This document shows, in pieces, positions 16,891-25,115 of a DNA stretch of 64,000 nt (positions are counted from its first letter, which is position 1; the number at the start of each line of letters is the position of its first letter). The position numbers and the translations under genes were made by a program. This DNA is from an uncultured Alphaproteobacteria bacterium (lineage in GTDB: Bacteria > Pseudomonadota > Alphaproteobacteria > RF32 > CAG-239). Where the stretch lies: positions 1 through 64,000 of the forward strand of contig CAKQRZ010000011.1 in assembly GCA_934271715.1 (NCBI GenBank), written 5' to 3'. The notes beneath the pieces were generated by a model. That model was not told the DNA's origin and ran no database searches. It was given only the letters and a program-made list of their open reading frames with translations.

Positions 16891-18363
16891 TTAATCTTTC
16901 TTTCTCAAAGTCGGAAAAGCTATTACATCGCGGATGGTTTCGGCTCCGGTGAACAAAATAGCCAAGCGGTCAATACCCATGCCCATGCCGCCGGACGGAG
17001 GAAAACCGTTTTCCAAAGCGTTAATAAAATCTTCATCCAGCATCTGAGCTTCGTCATCGCCGTTTTCGCGGGCGGCAACTTCGGCCTCAAAGCGTTCGCG
17101 CTGTTCCAATGGGTTAGAAAGCTCGGAATAGGCGCAGCCGATTTCCATACCGCCTAAATAGGCGTCAAAGTGTTCTACCAAACGCGGATTAGAGCGGTGG
17201 GTTTTCGCCAAAGGAGAAATATCTCTCGGCATATCCATAACAAAAGTCGGCTCAATCAAAGAAGCTTCAACTTTTTCGTCAAACACTTCTTGAACCACCT
17301 TGCCCCAGCAGCTGCAGGCGCCGGCGTCAACACCGATTGATTTTGCCATTTCTTTAGCTTGTTCCAAAGTTTCTGCCTGCAGCAAATCAATTCCTGTCTT
17401 TTCTTTAATCAGGTCAACAATAGACTTGCGGACAAACGGTTTTGCTAAATCAACTTCTTTGCCGCCGATAGTCAGAGTCTGCGTGCCTAAAACTTCTTTA
17501 GCGACAAAACGCAGTAAATCCTGTATTAAATCAGCCATATCATTGTAGTCGGCATAGGCCTGATAAGCCTCCAATCCCGTAAATTCCGGATTATGATTTT
17601 TATCAATACCTTCATTTCTAAAATTGCGTCCAATTTCAAAAACTCGGTCAAAACCGCCGACAACCAGCTTTTTCAAATATAGTTCCGGAGCAATACGCAA
17701 ATATAAATCCATATCCAACGCGTTGTGATGAGTAATAAACGGCTTTGCATTTGCACCGCCCATAATTGGGTGCAACATAGGTGTTTCAACTTCTAAAAAC
17801 TCATTTTGTTCAAAAAAGCGGCGAACAGCCGAGGTTATGCGGCAACGCTTTTTGAAAATTTCCTTGCTGTCGTCATTCATGATAAAATCAACATAACGCT
17901 GGCGGTAACGTGCGTCAACATCGGTCAGGCCGTGGAATTTTTCCGGCAGCGGCTGCAATGATTTTGCAATAATATCAAATTTTTCGGCCGCGATAGTCAG
18001 TTCTCCGCGCGGGGTGCGGCGCACAAAGCCGCTGACGCCCACCATATCGCCCACATCCAAGCATTTTAACAGTTCCATGTCGGCTTCCGGCAAAATCTTT
18101 TTATAGCAGAAAGCCTGAACTTTGCCGCTTTTATCTTTAATATCCACAAACATGCCGCTGTTGCGCACGGCCATAGCGCGTCCGGCTACGGTTACACGGT
18201 CTTCGGTATCGGTTCCTGCTTCCAAATCTTTATATTTTTCCTGCAGCTCAGCCGCATAAATTGTCGGTGCAAATTTATACGGATAAGGGTTATAGCCTTT
18301 TTCCTGCAAGGTTTTCAACTTTACTAATCTGGATTCTCTGTGAATATTTGTTTCATTTGCCAT
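16891..18363 (-). CDS. lysS: Lysine--tRNA ligase, class II
   Basis: 490 residues, usual family length. An OB-fold anticodon-binding domain (about 55-150) precedes the class II core with motif 2 (RNEGIDKNHNPEFT) and motif 3 (GMGMGIDRLAILFT) near the C-terminus. It charges tRNA-Lys in the cytoplasm. AGGA precedes the ATG. It heads a two-gene operon with the YibQ-like gene. Confidence 0.97.
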   Translation of the reverse strand: MANETNIHRESRLVKLKTLQEKGYNPYPYKFAPTIYAAELQEKYKDLEAGTDTEDRVTVAGRAMAVRNSGMFVDIKDKSGKVQAFCYKKILPEADMELLKCLDVGDMVGVSGFVRRTPRGELTIAAEKFDIIAKSLQPLPEKFHGLTDVDARYRQRYVDFIMNDDSKEIFKKRCRITSAVRRFFEQNEFLEVETPMLHPIMGGANAKPFITHHNALDMDLYLRIAPELYLKKLVVGGFDRVFEIGRNFRNEGIDKNHNPEFTGLEAYQAYADYNDMADLIQDLLRFVAKEVLGTQTLTIGGKEVDLAKPFVRKSIVDLIKEKTGIDLLQAETLEQAKEMAKSIGVDAGACSCWGKVVQEVFDEKVEASLIEPTFVMDMPRDISPLAKTHRSNPRLVEHFDAYLGGMEIGCAYSELSNPLEQRERFEAEVAARENGDDEAQMLDEDFINALENGFPPSGGMGMGIDRLAILFTGAETIRDVIAFPTLRKKD

Positions 18364-18498
18364 TTTTTAATATCCTAATTCAAAATTCTAAACTGTTTCT
18401 GACTATAAACGCAGCGGATTTTTTTTTCAATAAAAAACTGGTATTTTAGACAGAATTGTGCTATTATAGGTTCAGAAATGTAAAGAAAGAGAGAAATT

Positions 18499-19782
18499 AT
18501 GGCAGAACCAAACAAAAATGCGATACTGAATAAACTTAGAATGCTGGCCGTAAGCGTTGCCGCCGGCCATGCTTTGGGCGTTCCGGCTCAAGAAAGCAAA
18601 GAACAGCACGCGCCGGAAAATCAGACAACGATTTTAAACACTCCGGAAAACCGCGAGCTTAATATTTCTGCTGCAGAAATTGACGCTCAGGCGACTGAAG
18701 CTGCCGCTGCCAAAACCTATACTAATAAGGTTGAATCTTTTGAAAAGCTGGAAGAGCTGCCATACGGGCTTTTTGAACAAAAAGCGCAATATGTGATGTC
18801 TTGCAATGATTGGAATAAAAATAAAAACATCAGCATTAAGCGCGTGGATAAAGACCAGATTTACAACTATGATTTAGCTTCTGTGATGGAGGCCCGCGAA
18901 GGCGCAAAGGGCGATATTATCAATAAAAACGCCTCCGGTTCCCGCATGTTTATCTTTCAAAGCACTCCGGCCATGGGAAAGAATTTTATCCGCTATCTTT
19001 ACTGCTCTAACAATGAAGATTTGCATAATTTTGCCGCGGAGTTTGTCGTAAATGATGAAAAAACAAAGATTGCTGCTGAAAAAGCCCGAAAAAGCCTTTA
19101 TGATGAAAACGGAGAAATGAAAACCGGACAGGCCGGACATTTATCTCGTCAGTCAGCTGTCCGCGATATGGCCGGCATTACCACAAAATCTATCGGCGAC
19201 AGCCGCTATTCGGCAAGATTTATCAGCCGTTTCAGAGAATTGGCAAAGAATTGCTATGAAGATGTGTTTACCGCCGAAAAAGAGTTTGCAGCAGCTATCT
19301 ATCCTTTAATAGGCACCAGAACAAACCAGATTATCAACGGTACGGAAACTCTGGCTAAACAGAACGGCAAGCGCGATGCTTCCTGCTTGAATATAGGAAA
19401 AGCCGGACAGGTTCTTGCGTCTAAAATCGCCTGCGGAGCCGGTTCTCCAAAGATTATAAACGAGCCGGTTATTGCCCGTGCTGTCAAAAAAATCAGCAAA
19501 TGCGACTATCTGACTTTGGATGCGGTGCGGCTTTTGGCGGTTGCCGGTATTAAGGGTGCTGATGAAATGTATAAAAACATGCAGCAGAAGACCAATGAAT
19601 ACAAAAGCAAAATGGCGGAAAAAGTAAAAGAGATTACAACGCCTGACTTAACCAATAAGCAAGATGCTATTAAAAATCATCGTGAAGAAATTCTGATGCA
19701 GAAGCAAGCTGAAAATCATCCTAAGAACCGTATTTTAGATCTTGGAAAGCTGATTCAGCAAAAGCAGCAGCACGGTCGCTGA
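18499..19782 (+). CDS. Hypothetical protein, 427 residues
   Basis: Starts after AGAGAG. Residues 10-30 are moderately hydrophobic (LRMLAVSVAAGHALGVPA) and might be a weak signal or anchor. The rest is Ala/Lys/Asn-rich and helical, with a stretch around 95-190 that has evenly spaced charged residues. No motif I recognise. It stands alone between divergent lysS and convergent rquA, with a shared terminator. The coding bias matches the housekeeping region, so it is probably a real lineage-specific gene. Confidence 0.65.
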   Translation: MAEPNKNAILNKLRMLAVSVAAGHALGVPAQESKEQHAPENQTTILNTPENRELNISAAEIDAQATEAAAAKTYTNKVESFEKLEELPYGLFEQKAQYVMSCNDWNKNKNISIKRVDKDQIYNYDLASVMEAREGAKGDIINKNASGSRMFIFQSTPAMGKNFIRYLYCSNNEDLHNFAAEFVVNDEKTKIAAEKARKSLYDENGEMKTGQAGHLSRQSAVRDMAGITTKSIGDSRYSARFISRFRELAKNCYEDVFTAEKEFAAAIYPLIGTRTNQIINGTETLAKQNGKRDASCLNIGKAGQVLASKIACGAGSPKIINEPVIARAVKKISKCDYLTLDAVRLLAVAGIKGADEMYKNMQQKTNEYKSKMAEKVKEITTPDLTNKQDAIKNHREEILMQKQAENHPKNRILDLGKLIQQKQQHGR

Positions 19783-19792
19783 AACAAACTAT

Positions 19793-19830
19793 AAAAAATG
19801 CCGCTATCCTAAAAGACAGCGGTATTTTTT
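19793..19830. terminator. Bidirectional intrinsic terminator
   Basis: AAAAAATGCCGCT (19793-19805) pairs with AGCGGTATTTTTT (19818-19830) between convergent genes; A/T runs suit both directions. Confidence 0.85.
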
Positions 19831-20545
19831 ATTTTCCTCTAAACAATTTTGTCAGCTTCTTAACATCTTCATTGCTCAAAATTTTCGGCACGGCAATAGT
19901 TTTTTGCCAGAGCTTTCCGCCGTAGTAGCTGTGCTGCCAGCGGAAACCGTCTTTTTTAGAGCTGAAATTTTCCAGCGGCTGCTGCCATAAGCTTTCGCAA
20001 AACGGGCGGTATAAACGGTTAAAAACAAACAGCGGATACCGCAGAAGCTGCCACCATACAGGCTTGGCATAGTCAACAAAAATGGCTTTTCCGCCCATGG
20101 CCAGACTGTTCAGCACATTATCCATTACTTGTCTGCGGGTTTGCAGCGGCAGTTCGTGCAGCAGATTGTAGCATATAACCACATCATATTTTTCGTCCCA
20201 CGGCAGCGCGGCATTGTAGTTTGCCAGTTCTATATTTTTCTGCTCATATTTATTTTTAGCATATTCCAGCTGCAAAGCCGAAACATCAAAAACATCCAGC
20301 TTGCCTTGTTTTTTCACTTTTTGATAAATGCAGTCAATTTCATCGCCGAAAGTCAAGCCGATTTGCAGAACATGGGCGTTTTTAGCCACGTCCCGCAGCA
20401 AATCTTTCATTATTTTCTTTTTTATGCCAAAATGCGCCAGCTTGACAATGCGTTCATCATCAAACAAAGCCGTAAGTATCTTGTTTTGATAAATTTTATT
20501 AAATAAAATCTGCATATAAGGAGGCAATTTATTAAGTTCGCTCAT
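19829..20545 (-). CDS. rquA: Rhodoquinone biosynthesis methyltransferase-like protein (RquA)
   Basis: 238 residues from the ATG at 20545, chosen for its GAGGAGAAG box and because an upstream start would run into the response regulator gene. The fold is a class I SAM-binding domain with the atypical nucleotide motif VLQIGLTFGDE instead of a Gly-rich loop, then LDVFDVSALQ, YNLLHELP and KAIFVDYAKPVWW, and the C-terminal WQHSYYGGKLWQK. These segments match RquA, which converts ubiquinone to rhodoquinone with SAM as amino donor. Rhodoquinone carries electrons to fumarate under low oxygen, consistent with a gut habitat. It follows a response regulator and rsmE in one operon. The assignment is by motif memory. 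Confidence 0.75.
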   Translation of the reverse strand: MSELNKLPPYMQILFNKIYQNKILTALFDDERIVKLAHFGIKKKIMKDLLRDVAKNAHVLQIGLTFGDEIDCIYQKVKKQGKLDVFDVSALQLEYAKNKYEQKNIELANYNAALPWDEKYDVVICYNLLHELPLQTRRQVMDNVLNSLAMGGKAIFVDYAKPVWWQLLRYPLFVFNRLYRPFCESLWQQPLENFSSKKDGFRWQHSYYGGKLWQKTIAVPKILSNEDVKKLTKLFRGK

Positions 20546-20555
20546 ATTCTTCTCC

Positions 20556-21227
20556 TCAATCGGCTTCCAGCAGGCCGCGGCGGCGCGCCTCATTTACGGC
20601 TTGGACGCGGTTGCTGACTTCAAGCGCCCGCATTAAAAGCGTAATGTGGATTTTCACGGTTCCTTCGCTTAGGCCTAAACGGTAGGCAATCTGCTTATTA
20701 GAAAGCCCTTCGGCCAAACATTTTACCACATCGGTTTGGCGCGGGGTTAAAATATTTTCTTTTGCCGGTTTCGGTTCCGCATCTAAATCTGCGATAAGTT
20801 CATGAATCGGCAGAGTTCTGTTTTTCAGATTCATCTGCAGCAGTTCCGGCGGAATATACATTCCTCCCGCCAGCACTAGATTTATGGCGCTCAGAATAAT
20901 GCTGTTAGGAAAGGCCTTGGAAACATAGCCGGCCACGCCGATATCGTAAGTTTTTTGCAAAATTTCCGGATCAAATACGGCAGAAATTATAATAATCGGG
21001 ACTTCTTGGCAAACCGAATGAATACGGCTTATGGCTTCCAGCCAATTTGCTCCCGGCATGGCTAAATCCGTAATAATCAGGTCAAAATCCTTTTGCTTGG
21101 CAATAATTTCAAAAATACCGGTGTAGCTGTTTGTCAAAACAATTTCCGAATCTGGATATTGCTTATGCAAAATAAACTCCAAACCTTGTAAAAACAGTTC
21201 ATGGTCGTCTGCAATTAAAAACTTCAT
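20556..21227 (-). CDS. NarL/FixJ-type response regulator
   Basis: 223 residues from the ATG at 21227, which overlaps the rsmE stop (TAATG); an in-frame TTG lies just upstream. The receiver domain has the acidic pair in ADDHE, the phospho-acceptor Asp in IITDLAMPG and the conserved Lys in YVSKAF. A linker leads to a LuxR-type helix-turn-helix (LTPRQTDVVKCLAEGLSNKQIAYRLGLSEGTVKIH). It binds DNA on phosphorylation; no histidine kinase is adjacent. It lies between rsmE and rquA in the same operon, so control of respiration genes is a reasonable guess. Confidence 0.92.
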   Translation of the reverse strand: MKFLIADDHELFLQGLEFILHKQYPDSEIVLTNSYTGIFEIIAKQKDFDLIITDLAMPGANWLEAISRIHSVCQEVPIIIISAVFDPEILQKTYDIGVAGYVSKAFPNSIILSAINLVLAGGMYIPPELLQMNLKNRTLPIHELIADLDAEPKPAKENILTPRQTDVVKCLAEGLSNKQIAYRLGLSEGTVKIHITLLMRALEVSNRVQAVNEARRRGLLEAD

Positions 21228-21943
21228 TACCAATCTCCACTAATGGCCTGCCAGCAGGATATTGCGGCAATCGCTGCGGTTTCCGCCCGCAGAATCCGCT
21301 TGCCCAGCGAAATGCTTTTTACAAACGGCAGGCTGTGCAGCTTTTCGGCTTCTTCCGGACTGAAACCGCCCTCCGGACCGATTAAAACCGCGGCTTTGGC
21401 TGAATTTGCCATAGCTTCATAAATTTTCTGCCCGCCGCCGCGCTCGTCTAAAAAGAACAAAGTACGGCTGTCATCCCAATTTTCTAATATCTTGCTAAGG
21501 CTCCGGCATTCTGCAATTTTCGGAATATCCAAGCGGCGGCATTGCTCAGCGGCTTCTATCGCCTGCAGCTCAAAACGTTCTGTCCGCACTTTTTCGGCGT
21601 TGGTATAAGCAGTCTGCACCGGAATAATCCGCGCCGCACCAAGTTCGGCTGCCTTTTGAATTACTATATCCGTCTTATCTTTTTTCAACGGGGCAAACAG
21701 CAGCCAAATATCCGGAGAATACTGAATTTCCCGTGTTTTTTCGGTTAAAACCGCTGTTATCGTACGCTTATTCAGTTCGGATATTTTGGCCTTATATTCG
21801 CCGCTGCAGCCGTCAAACACAAAAAATTCATCTCCGGCACGCATGCGCAGAACATTTGCCAGATAATGCGATTGTTTTTCATCGGGGCAGATAACCTGAC
21901 CGATTTCCTTTAACTTATCTTTTATATATAAACGCACCAGCAT
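21227..21943 (-). CDS. rsmE: 16S rRNA (uracil-1498-N3)-methyltransferase
   Basis: 238 residues. The N-terminal PUA-like part carries the segment HYLANVLRMRAGDEF and the C-terminal SPOUT knot has LIGPEGGFSPEEAE and SLGKRILRAETAA, diagnostic of RsmE. It methylates U1498 in assembled 30S subunits. First gene of the rsmE-response regulator-rquA operon. Confidence 0.95.
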   Translation of the reverse strand: MLVRLYIKDKLKEIGQVICPDEKQSHYLANVLRMRAGDEFFVFDGCSGEYKAKISELNKRTITAVLTEKTREIQYSPDIWLLFAPLKKDKTDIVIQKAAELGAARIIPVQTAYTNAEKVRTERFELQAIEAAEQCRRLDIPKIAECRSLSKILENWDDSRTLFFLDERGGGQKIYEAMANSAKAAVLIGPEGGFSPEEAEKLHSLPFVKSISLGKRILRAETAAIAAISCWQAISGDW

Positions 21944-22042
21944 AAGCAGCCTAAAAAAACATTGTATAAATACACTTTTATTTTGTAACTATACGGCATA
22001 TATGTTAATTATTCTATAATATAATCTTTAGCGGAGGAAAAA

Positions 22043-22717
22043 ATGATTATTACCATAGACGGTCCTGCTGGTTCCGGCAAAGGCACTATTGCGGCTGCGC
22101 TGGCCGAAAAATATAAAATGGCTTATTTTGATACGGGCATGGTTTACCGTGCCGTCGGCCTGCAGATGGTGCTGGACGGAGCAGATTTGTCTGATGAGGC
22201 TAAAGCTGTGGCTATTGCCAAGGATTTAACCTTTCCGCAAATGATGGAATTGGCAAAAAATAAAGATTTCCGCTCTGATGTCGGCAGCAAAGCCGCTTCG
22301 GTTATTTCGGCTTATCCGATTGTGCGCGCCGCCTTGCTGGCTATGCAGAAAAACTTTGCGCTGAATCCGGTTTTTGCTGACGGAACTCCGGCAAAAGGCG
22401 CTATTTATGACGGGCGCGACACCGGTACGGTTATCTGCCCGCAGGCTGACTTAAAATTATATGTTATCGCAGATCTGAGCATTAGAGCTAAGCGCCGCTG
22501 CGCCGACTTAAACGCCGCCGGACACGATATTACTTTTGAACAGGTTTACGCCGATATGAAAGCCCGCGACGACCGCGACTTAAACCGCAGCACCGCGCCG
22601 TTGAAACCGGCTCCGGATGCGGTTGTGATTGACACTACTAACTTTAAGCTTGAGGATTCGCTTAAGGTTATTGTTCCGCTGGTAGAGAAAAAACTGGCAG
22701 AATCGGCAGCAAAATAG
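22043..22717 (+). CDS. cmk: Cytidylate kinase
   Basis: 224 residues. P-loop GPAGSGKGT at 6-14, FDTGMVYRAV, the substrate segment DGRDTGTVICPQADLKLYV and the LID-type DDRDLNRSTAPL. Phosphorylates CMP and dCMP. GGAGG precedes the ATG. In many genomes cmk sits next to rpsA; here it is followed by a convergent small gene whose 3' end overlaps it by 50 bases. Confidence 0.96.
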   Translation: MIITIDGPAGSGKGTIAAALAEKYKMAYFDTGMVYRAVGLQMVLDGADLSDEAKAVAIAKDLTFPQMMELAKNKDFRSDVGSKAASVISAYPIVRAALLAMQKNFALNPVFADGTPAKGAIYDGRDTGTVICPQADLKLYVIADLSIRAKRRCADLNAAGHDITFEQVYADMKARDDRDLNRSTAPLKPAPDAVVIDTTNFKLEDSLKVIVPLVEKKLAESAAK

Positions 22718-22955
22718 GTTCTTGCTGCTTTTGCGGCATAGTCTGCTCAGATGAAGACGGAAGCTGATTCGGCACGTCTTCATCTTTTTTATTGACTTCT
22801 AACGGCGCGACTTCGGCTCCGGGGCTTTCGGCATCCGGCTCAAACTTATAAATATATTCCGGCTCCGGCTGGGGTTCCGGCGGCGTAAAATCGTTAGAGC
22901 TAAATACCGATACCGTAGTCCAAACGCTTAAAAATATAGCTATAATTTTTTTCAT
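22668..22955 (-). CDS. Small secreted Pro/Glu-rich protein
   Basis: 95 residues. AGGAGG five bases upstream makes the start convincing. An N-terminal signal peptide (about 1-19) precedes a low-complexity region rich in Pro and Glu (PPEPQPEPE). The 3' end overlaps the convergent cmk gene by 50 bases. No family recognised; it may be an envelope linker protein. Confidence 0.6.
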   Translation of the reverse strand: MKKIIAIFLSVWTTVSVFSSNDFTPPEPQPEPEYIYKFEPDAESPGAEVAPLEVNKKDEDVPNQLPSSSEQTMPQKQQEPILLPILPVFSLPAEQ

Positions 22956-23074
22956 TTCCGCCTCCTGCGTTTTTATATAATCTCAATTTTTTTGGTTTAA
23001 AGTTTAACGATTCCGGCTTGACCTTGCCGCAATTTGTGGTATTTTTGTTTGGTAATAATAAAAAGGAACATATA

Positions 23075-23758
23075 ATGCAAAAACATAAAGTAATTGTTTG
23101 GGATTTGGATAACACACTATACCGCGAAACTCCGGAATTTCATGATTTGCTGGATGAAATTACCGCTAAAGCCGCTATAGAAGACTTAAAGCTGCCTTTG
23201 GACTTTGCAACAGCTAAAGCTATGGTAACCGAATCTTACCGCACCTACCGTGACGGCGGAGAAATTTTTGTGCAGAAATTCGGTATTTCTCCCAAAGATA
23301 TGTTTGACGCTTATCACAAACGCAAGGAGCTGAACCTGCATCCGATTGTTCCTTATGAGGGCTTGCTGGAACACATAGAAAAGCTGCAATGCCCGCAATA
23401 TATTCTTTCTACCAGCTCTCATGACGCCTGCGAGGCCATTTTGAAGCATATCGGCTTATATAGCTTTTTTGCCGGCAAATTTTATTCGGTAGAAGAGTTT
23501 GACTGTTACAAAAAGAATGAAAGCCCTGATGTTTACTTAAAATTCTGCGCCGCCATAAAGCATAAGCCGGAAGACTGCCTGTTTATTGACGACAGCTATT
23601 CAAACTTGGAATTTGCTAAAAAAGCCGGTATGTCAACCATGCGCCTGTGCCACGGCAAAGCCAATGATAAATGTAGCGAATACATAGACATTGCCACCGA
23701 TAACATCAACGAATGCCTGAGCTATCTGGAGAAGCATTTCTGCACGGCTGAAAAATAA
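23075..23758 (+). CDS. HAD-family hydrolase, pyrimidine 5'-nucleotidase type
   Basis: 227 residues from the ATG at 23075, which has AAGGA upstream. HAD motif I is WDLDNTLY, motif II STSSHD, the lysine lies in YKKNE, and motif III/IV is LFIDDSYSNLEFAKKAGM. The arrangement matches the SDT1/PPP-type pyrimidine 5'-nucleotidase subfamily common in Alphaproteobacteria. Substrate is inferred. Confidence 0.85.
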   Translation: MQKHKVIVWDLDNTLYRETPEFHDLLDEITAKAAIEDLKLPLDFATAKAMVTESYRTYRDGGEIFVQKFGISPKDMFDAYHKRKELNLHPIVPYEGLLEHIEKLQCPQYILSTSSHDACEAILKHIGLYSFFAGKFYSVEEFDCYKKNESPDVYLKFCAAIKHKPEDCLFIDDSYSNLEFAKKAGMSTMRLCHGKANDKCSEYIDIATDNINECLSYLEKHFCTAEK

Positions 23759-23761
23759 GCT

Positions 23762-24454
23762 TTAGCGGCATAAGCGGCTTTCGCGCTCATAATTTTCATT
23801 GCTATCCATTTTTCGGGTATTTTCGCGCCATTCATTGAAATAAAAATCAAAAATGACGTCCAGTTTTTCTTGATATATTTGGAGTAGGCCTTTTTCAGGA
23901 TTGGGAGACAAACTAAGCAGCGGTCCGGTTTCCTTAATCATCAGCGGCACCCGCTTTTCCAATTCTTTAACATAGCGCTGCAAATAAATATGGGCTAAAT
24001 CTAAGTGCTGCTGCTCGTGTCTTACGGTTTTGCGGAACACGCAAGTTCCTTTTTCCATAGAATTTGCCAGATATATTATCGGGTCTAAATAACCGGTCAT
24101 AATTTTCACTTCCAGCGGAATAGTGCAGTAATATCCGTCGCCCATTTCTATGGGACCGGAATCGGTAACCGCATAGTTGTGATATTGGTTGGTCAGCGTT
24201 AAACCCATTATATTTGAATATTGGGAACGGGGTCTCTTTTCTATATCTTTTTCTTTAATCTGTGCTGAACTCAGGCTCATATCATAGCTAAGTTCGCCGA
24301 AGTTATAGGCAATAACCACTTTTGCCGGACGGTCGGCCATCAGCTGCCGGCATCTTTTTTCCCAATAATAACGCGACGCCGCAGGGCTGCATTCAGGCAA
24401 AAGACTTGCTGCGGCTGTTATTAAAAATAAATATGTCAACCCAATTTTTTTCAT
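23762..24454 (-). CDS. Secreted putative zinc protease-like protein
   Basis: 230 residues. Signal peptide about 1-24. The motif RHEQQHLDLAHIY (near residue 145) fits HExxH zinc binding, as in DUF922-type predicted proteases. A C-terminal helical extension follows. Convergent with the HAD gene, three bases apart. Enzyme activity is not established. Confidence 0.6.
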   Translation of the reverse strand: MKKIGLTYLFLITAAASLLPECSPAASRYYWEKRCRQLMADRPAKVVIAYNFGELSYDMSLSSAQIKEKDIEKRPRSQYSNIMGLTLTNQYHNYAVTDSGPIEMGDGYYCTIPLEVKIMTGYLDPIIYLANSMEKGTCVFRKTVRHEQQHLDLAHIYLQRYVKELEKRVPLMIKETGPLLSLSPNPEKGLLQIYQEKLDVIFDFYFNEWRENTRKMDSNENYERESRLCR

Positions 24455-24541
24455 AAGAGCAGAGTAACAAAAAATTATTAAACCGGCGTTAATACAAAAA
24501 AAATGTTTTTAGCGTATGTTGAAAATATGTAAGGAGTCGCT

Positions 24542-25114
24542 ATGAAAAAGTTAATTGCTATTTTTATTTTATGTTTTTTAACCGGTGTCGCTACCGTAAA
24601 CGCCGCTTATCAAAGACACCAAAAACAGCCTAACTTTTTTATGCCGGCCGGCGCGGTTAAGAGTACAGTTAACAAGCCGAATTTTACGGTTCGGCAGCCT
24701 CAAAGCCAGCAGCTGAATAATGCTAAAAAAGCGGTTCAGCCGACCGCAGAAAATAAAAAAACAGTACCGGCAGACGAGCCGGAAAAAATGCAGGCGAAAA
24801 TTTCTGAGCAACCGCAGACACAGGCTGAGGCTAAAACCGCAGCCGCTCCTAAAACAGACAAAACTGCCGCTGCTCCGGCTGCTCAGGTTAAACAGCCCGA
24901 ACCATCTGAGACGGCTTCTGCTCTGCCGCAGACTATCATACAGCCGCTCGTTTCAGCAAACGGTCAAGATGATGAATACGGACAGAGTTTTAAGGAATAT
25001 GCGGCAGATTTAGAGCTGATAGCCCAAAATGAACCGGTTTATAACAACCGCCTGAACAAAAACATTTCAGACTTCAAAAACAAAGAACACACAGTTACGG
25101 TCTCGGTGAAATAG
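24542..25114 (+). CDS. Secreted low-complexity Ala/Gln/Pro-rich protein
   Basis: 190 residues with AAGGAG upstream. A signal peptide (about 1-21, ending VNA) precedes a long disordered Ala/Lys/Gln/Pro region (about 40-145) and a short helical C-terminus. Its stop is directly next to the convergent lepA stop. No domain recognised; an envelope or periplasmic spacer role is a guess. Confidence 0.65.
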   Translation: MKKLIAIFILCFLTGVATVNAAYQRHQKQPNFFMPAGAVKSTVNKPNFTVRQPQSQQLNNAKKAVQPTAENKKTVPADEPEKMQAKISEQPQTQAEAKTAAAPKTDKTAAAPAAQVKQPEPSETASALPQTIIQPLVSANGQDDEYGQSFKEYAADLELIAQNEPVYNNRLNKNISDFKNKEHTVTVSVK

Positions 25115-25115
25115 C

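Noticed and set aside
16395..16952. 185-codon plus-strand frame across yibQ-like/lysS boundary
   Set aside because: Antisense shadow, Phe/Cys-rich composition, no RBS.
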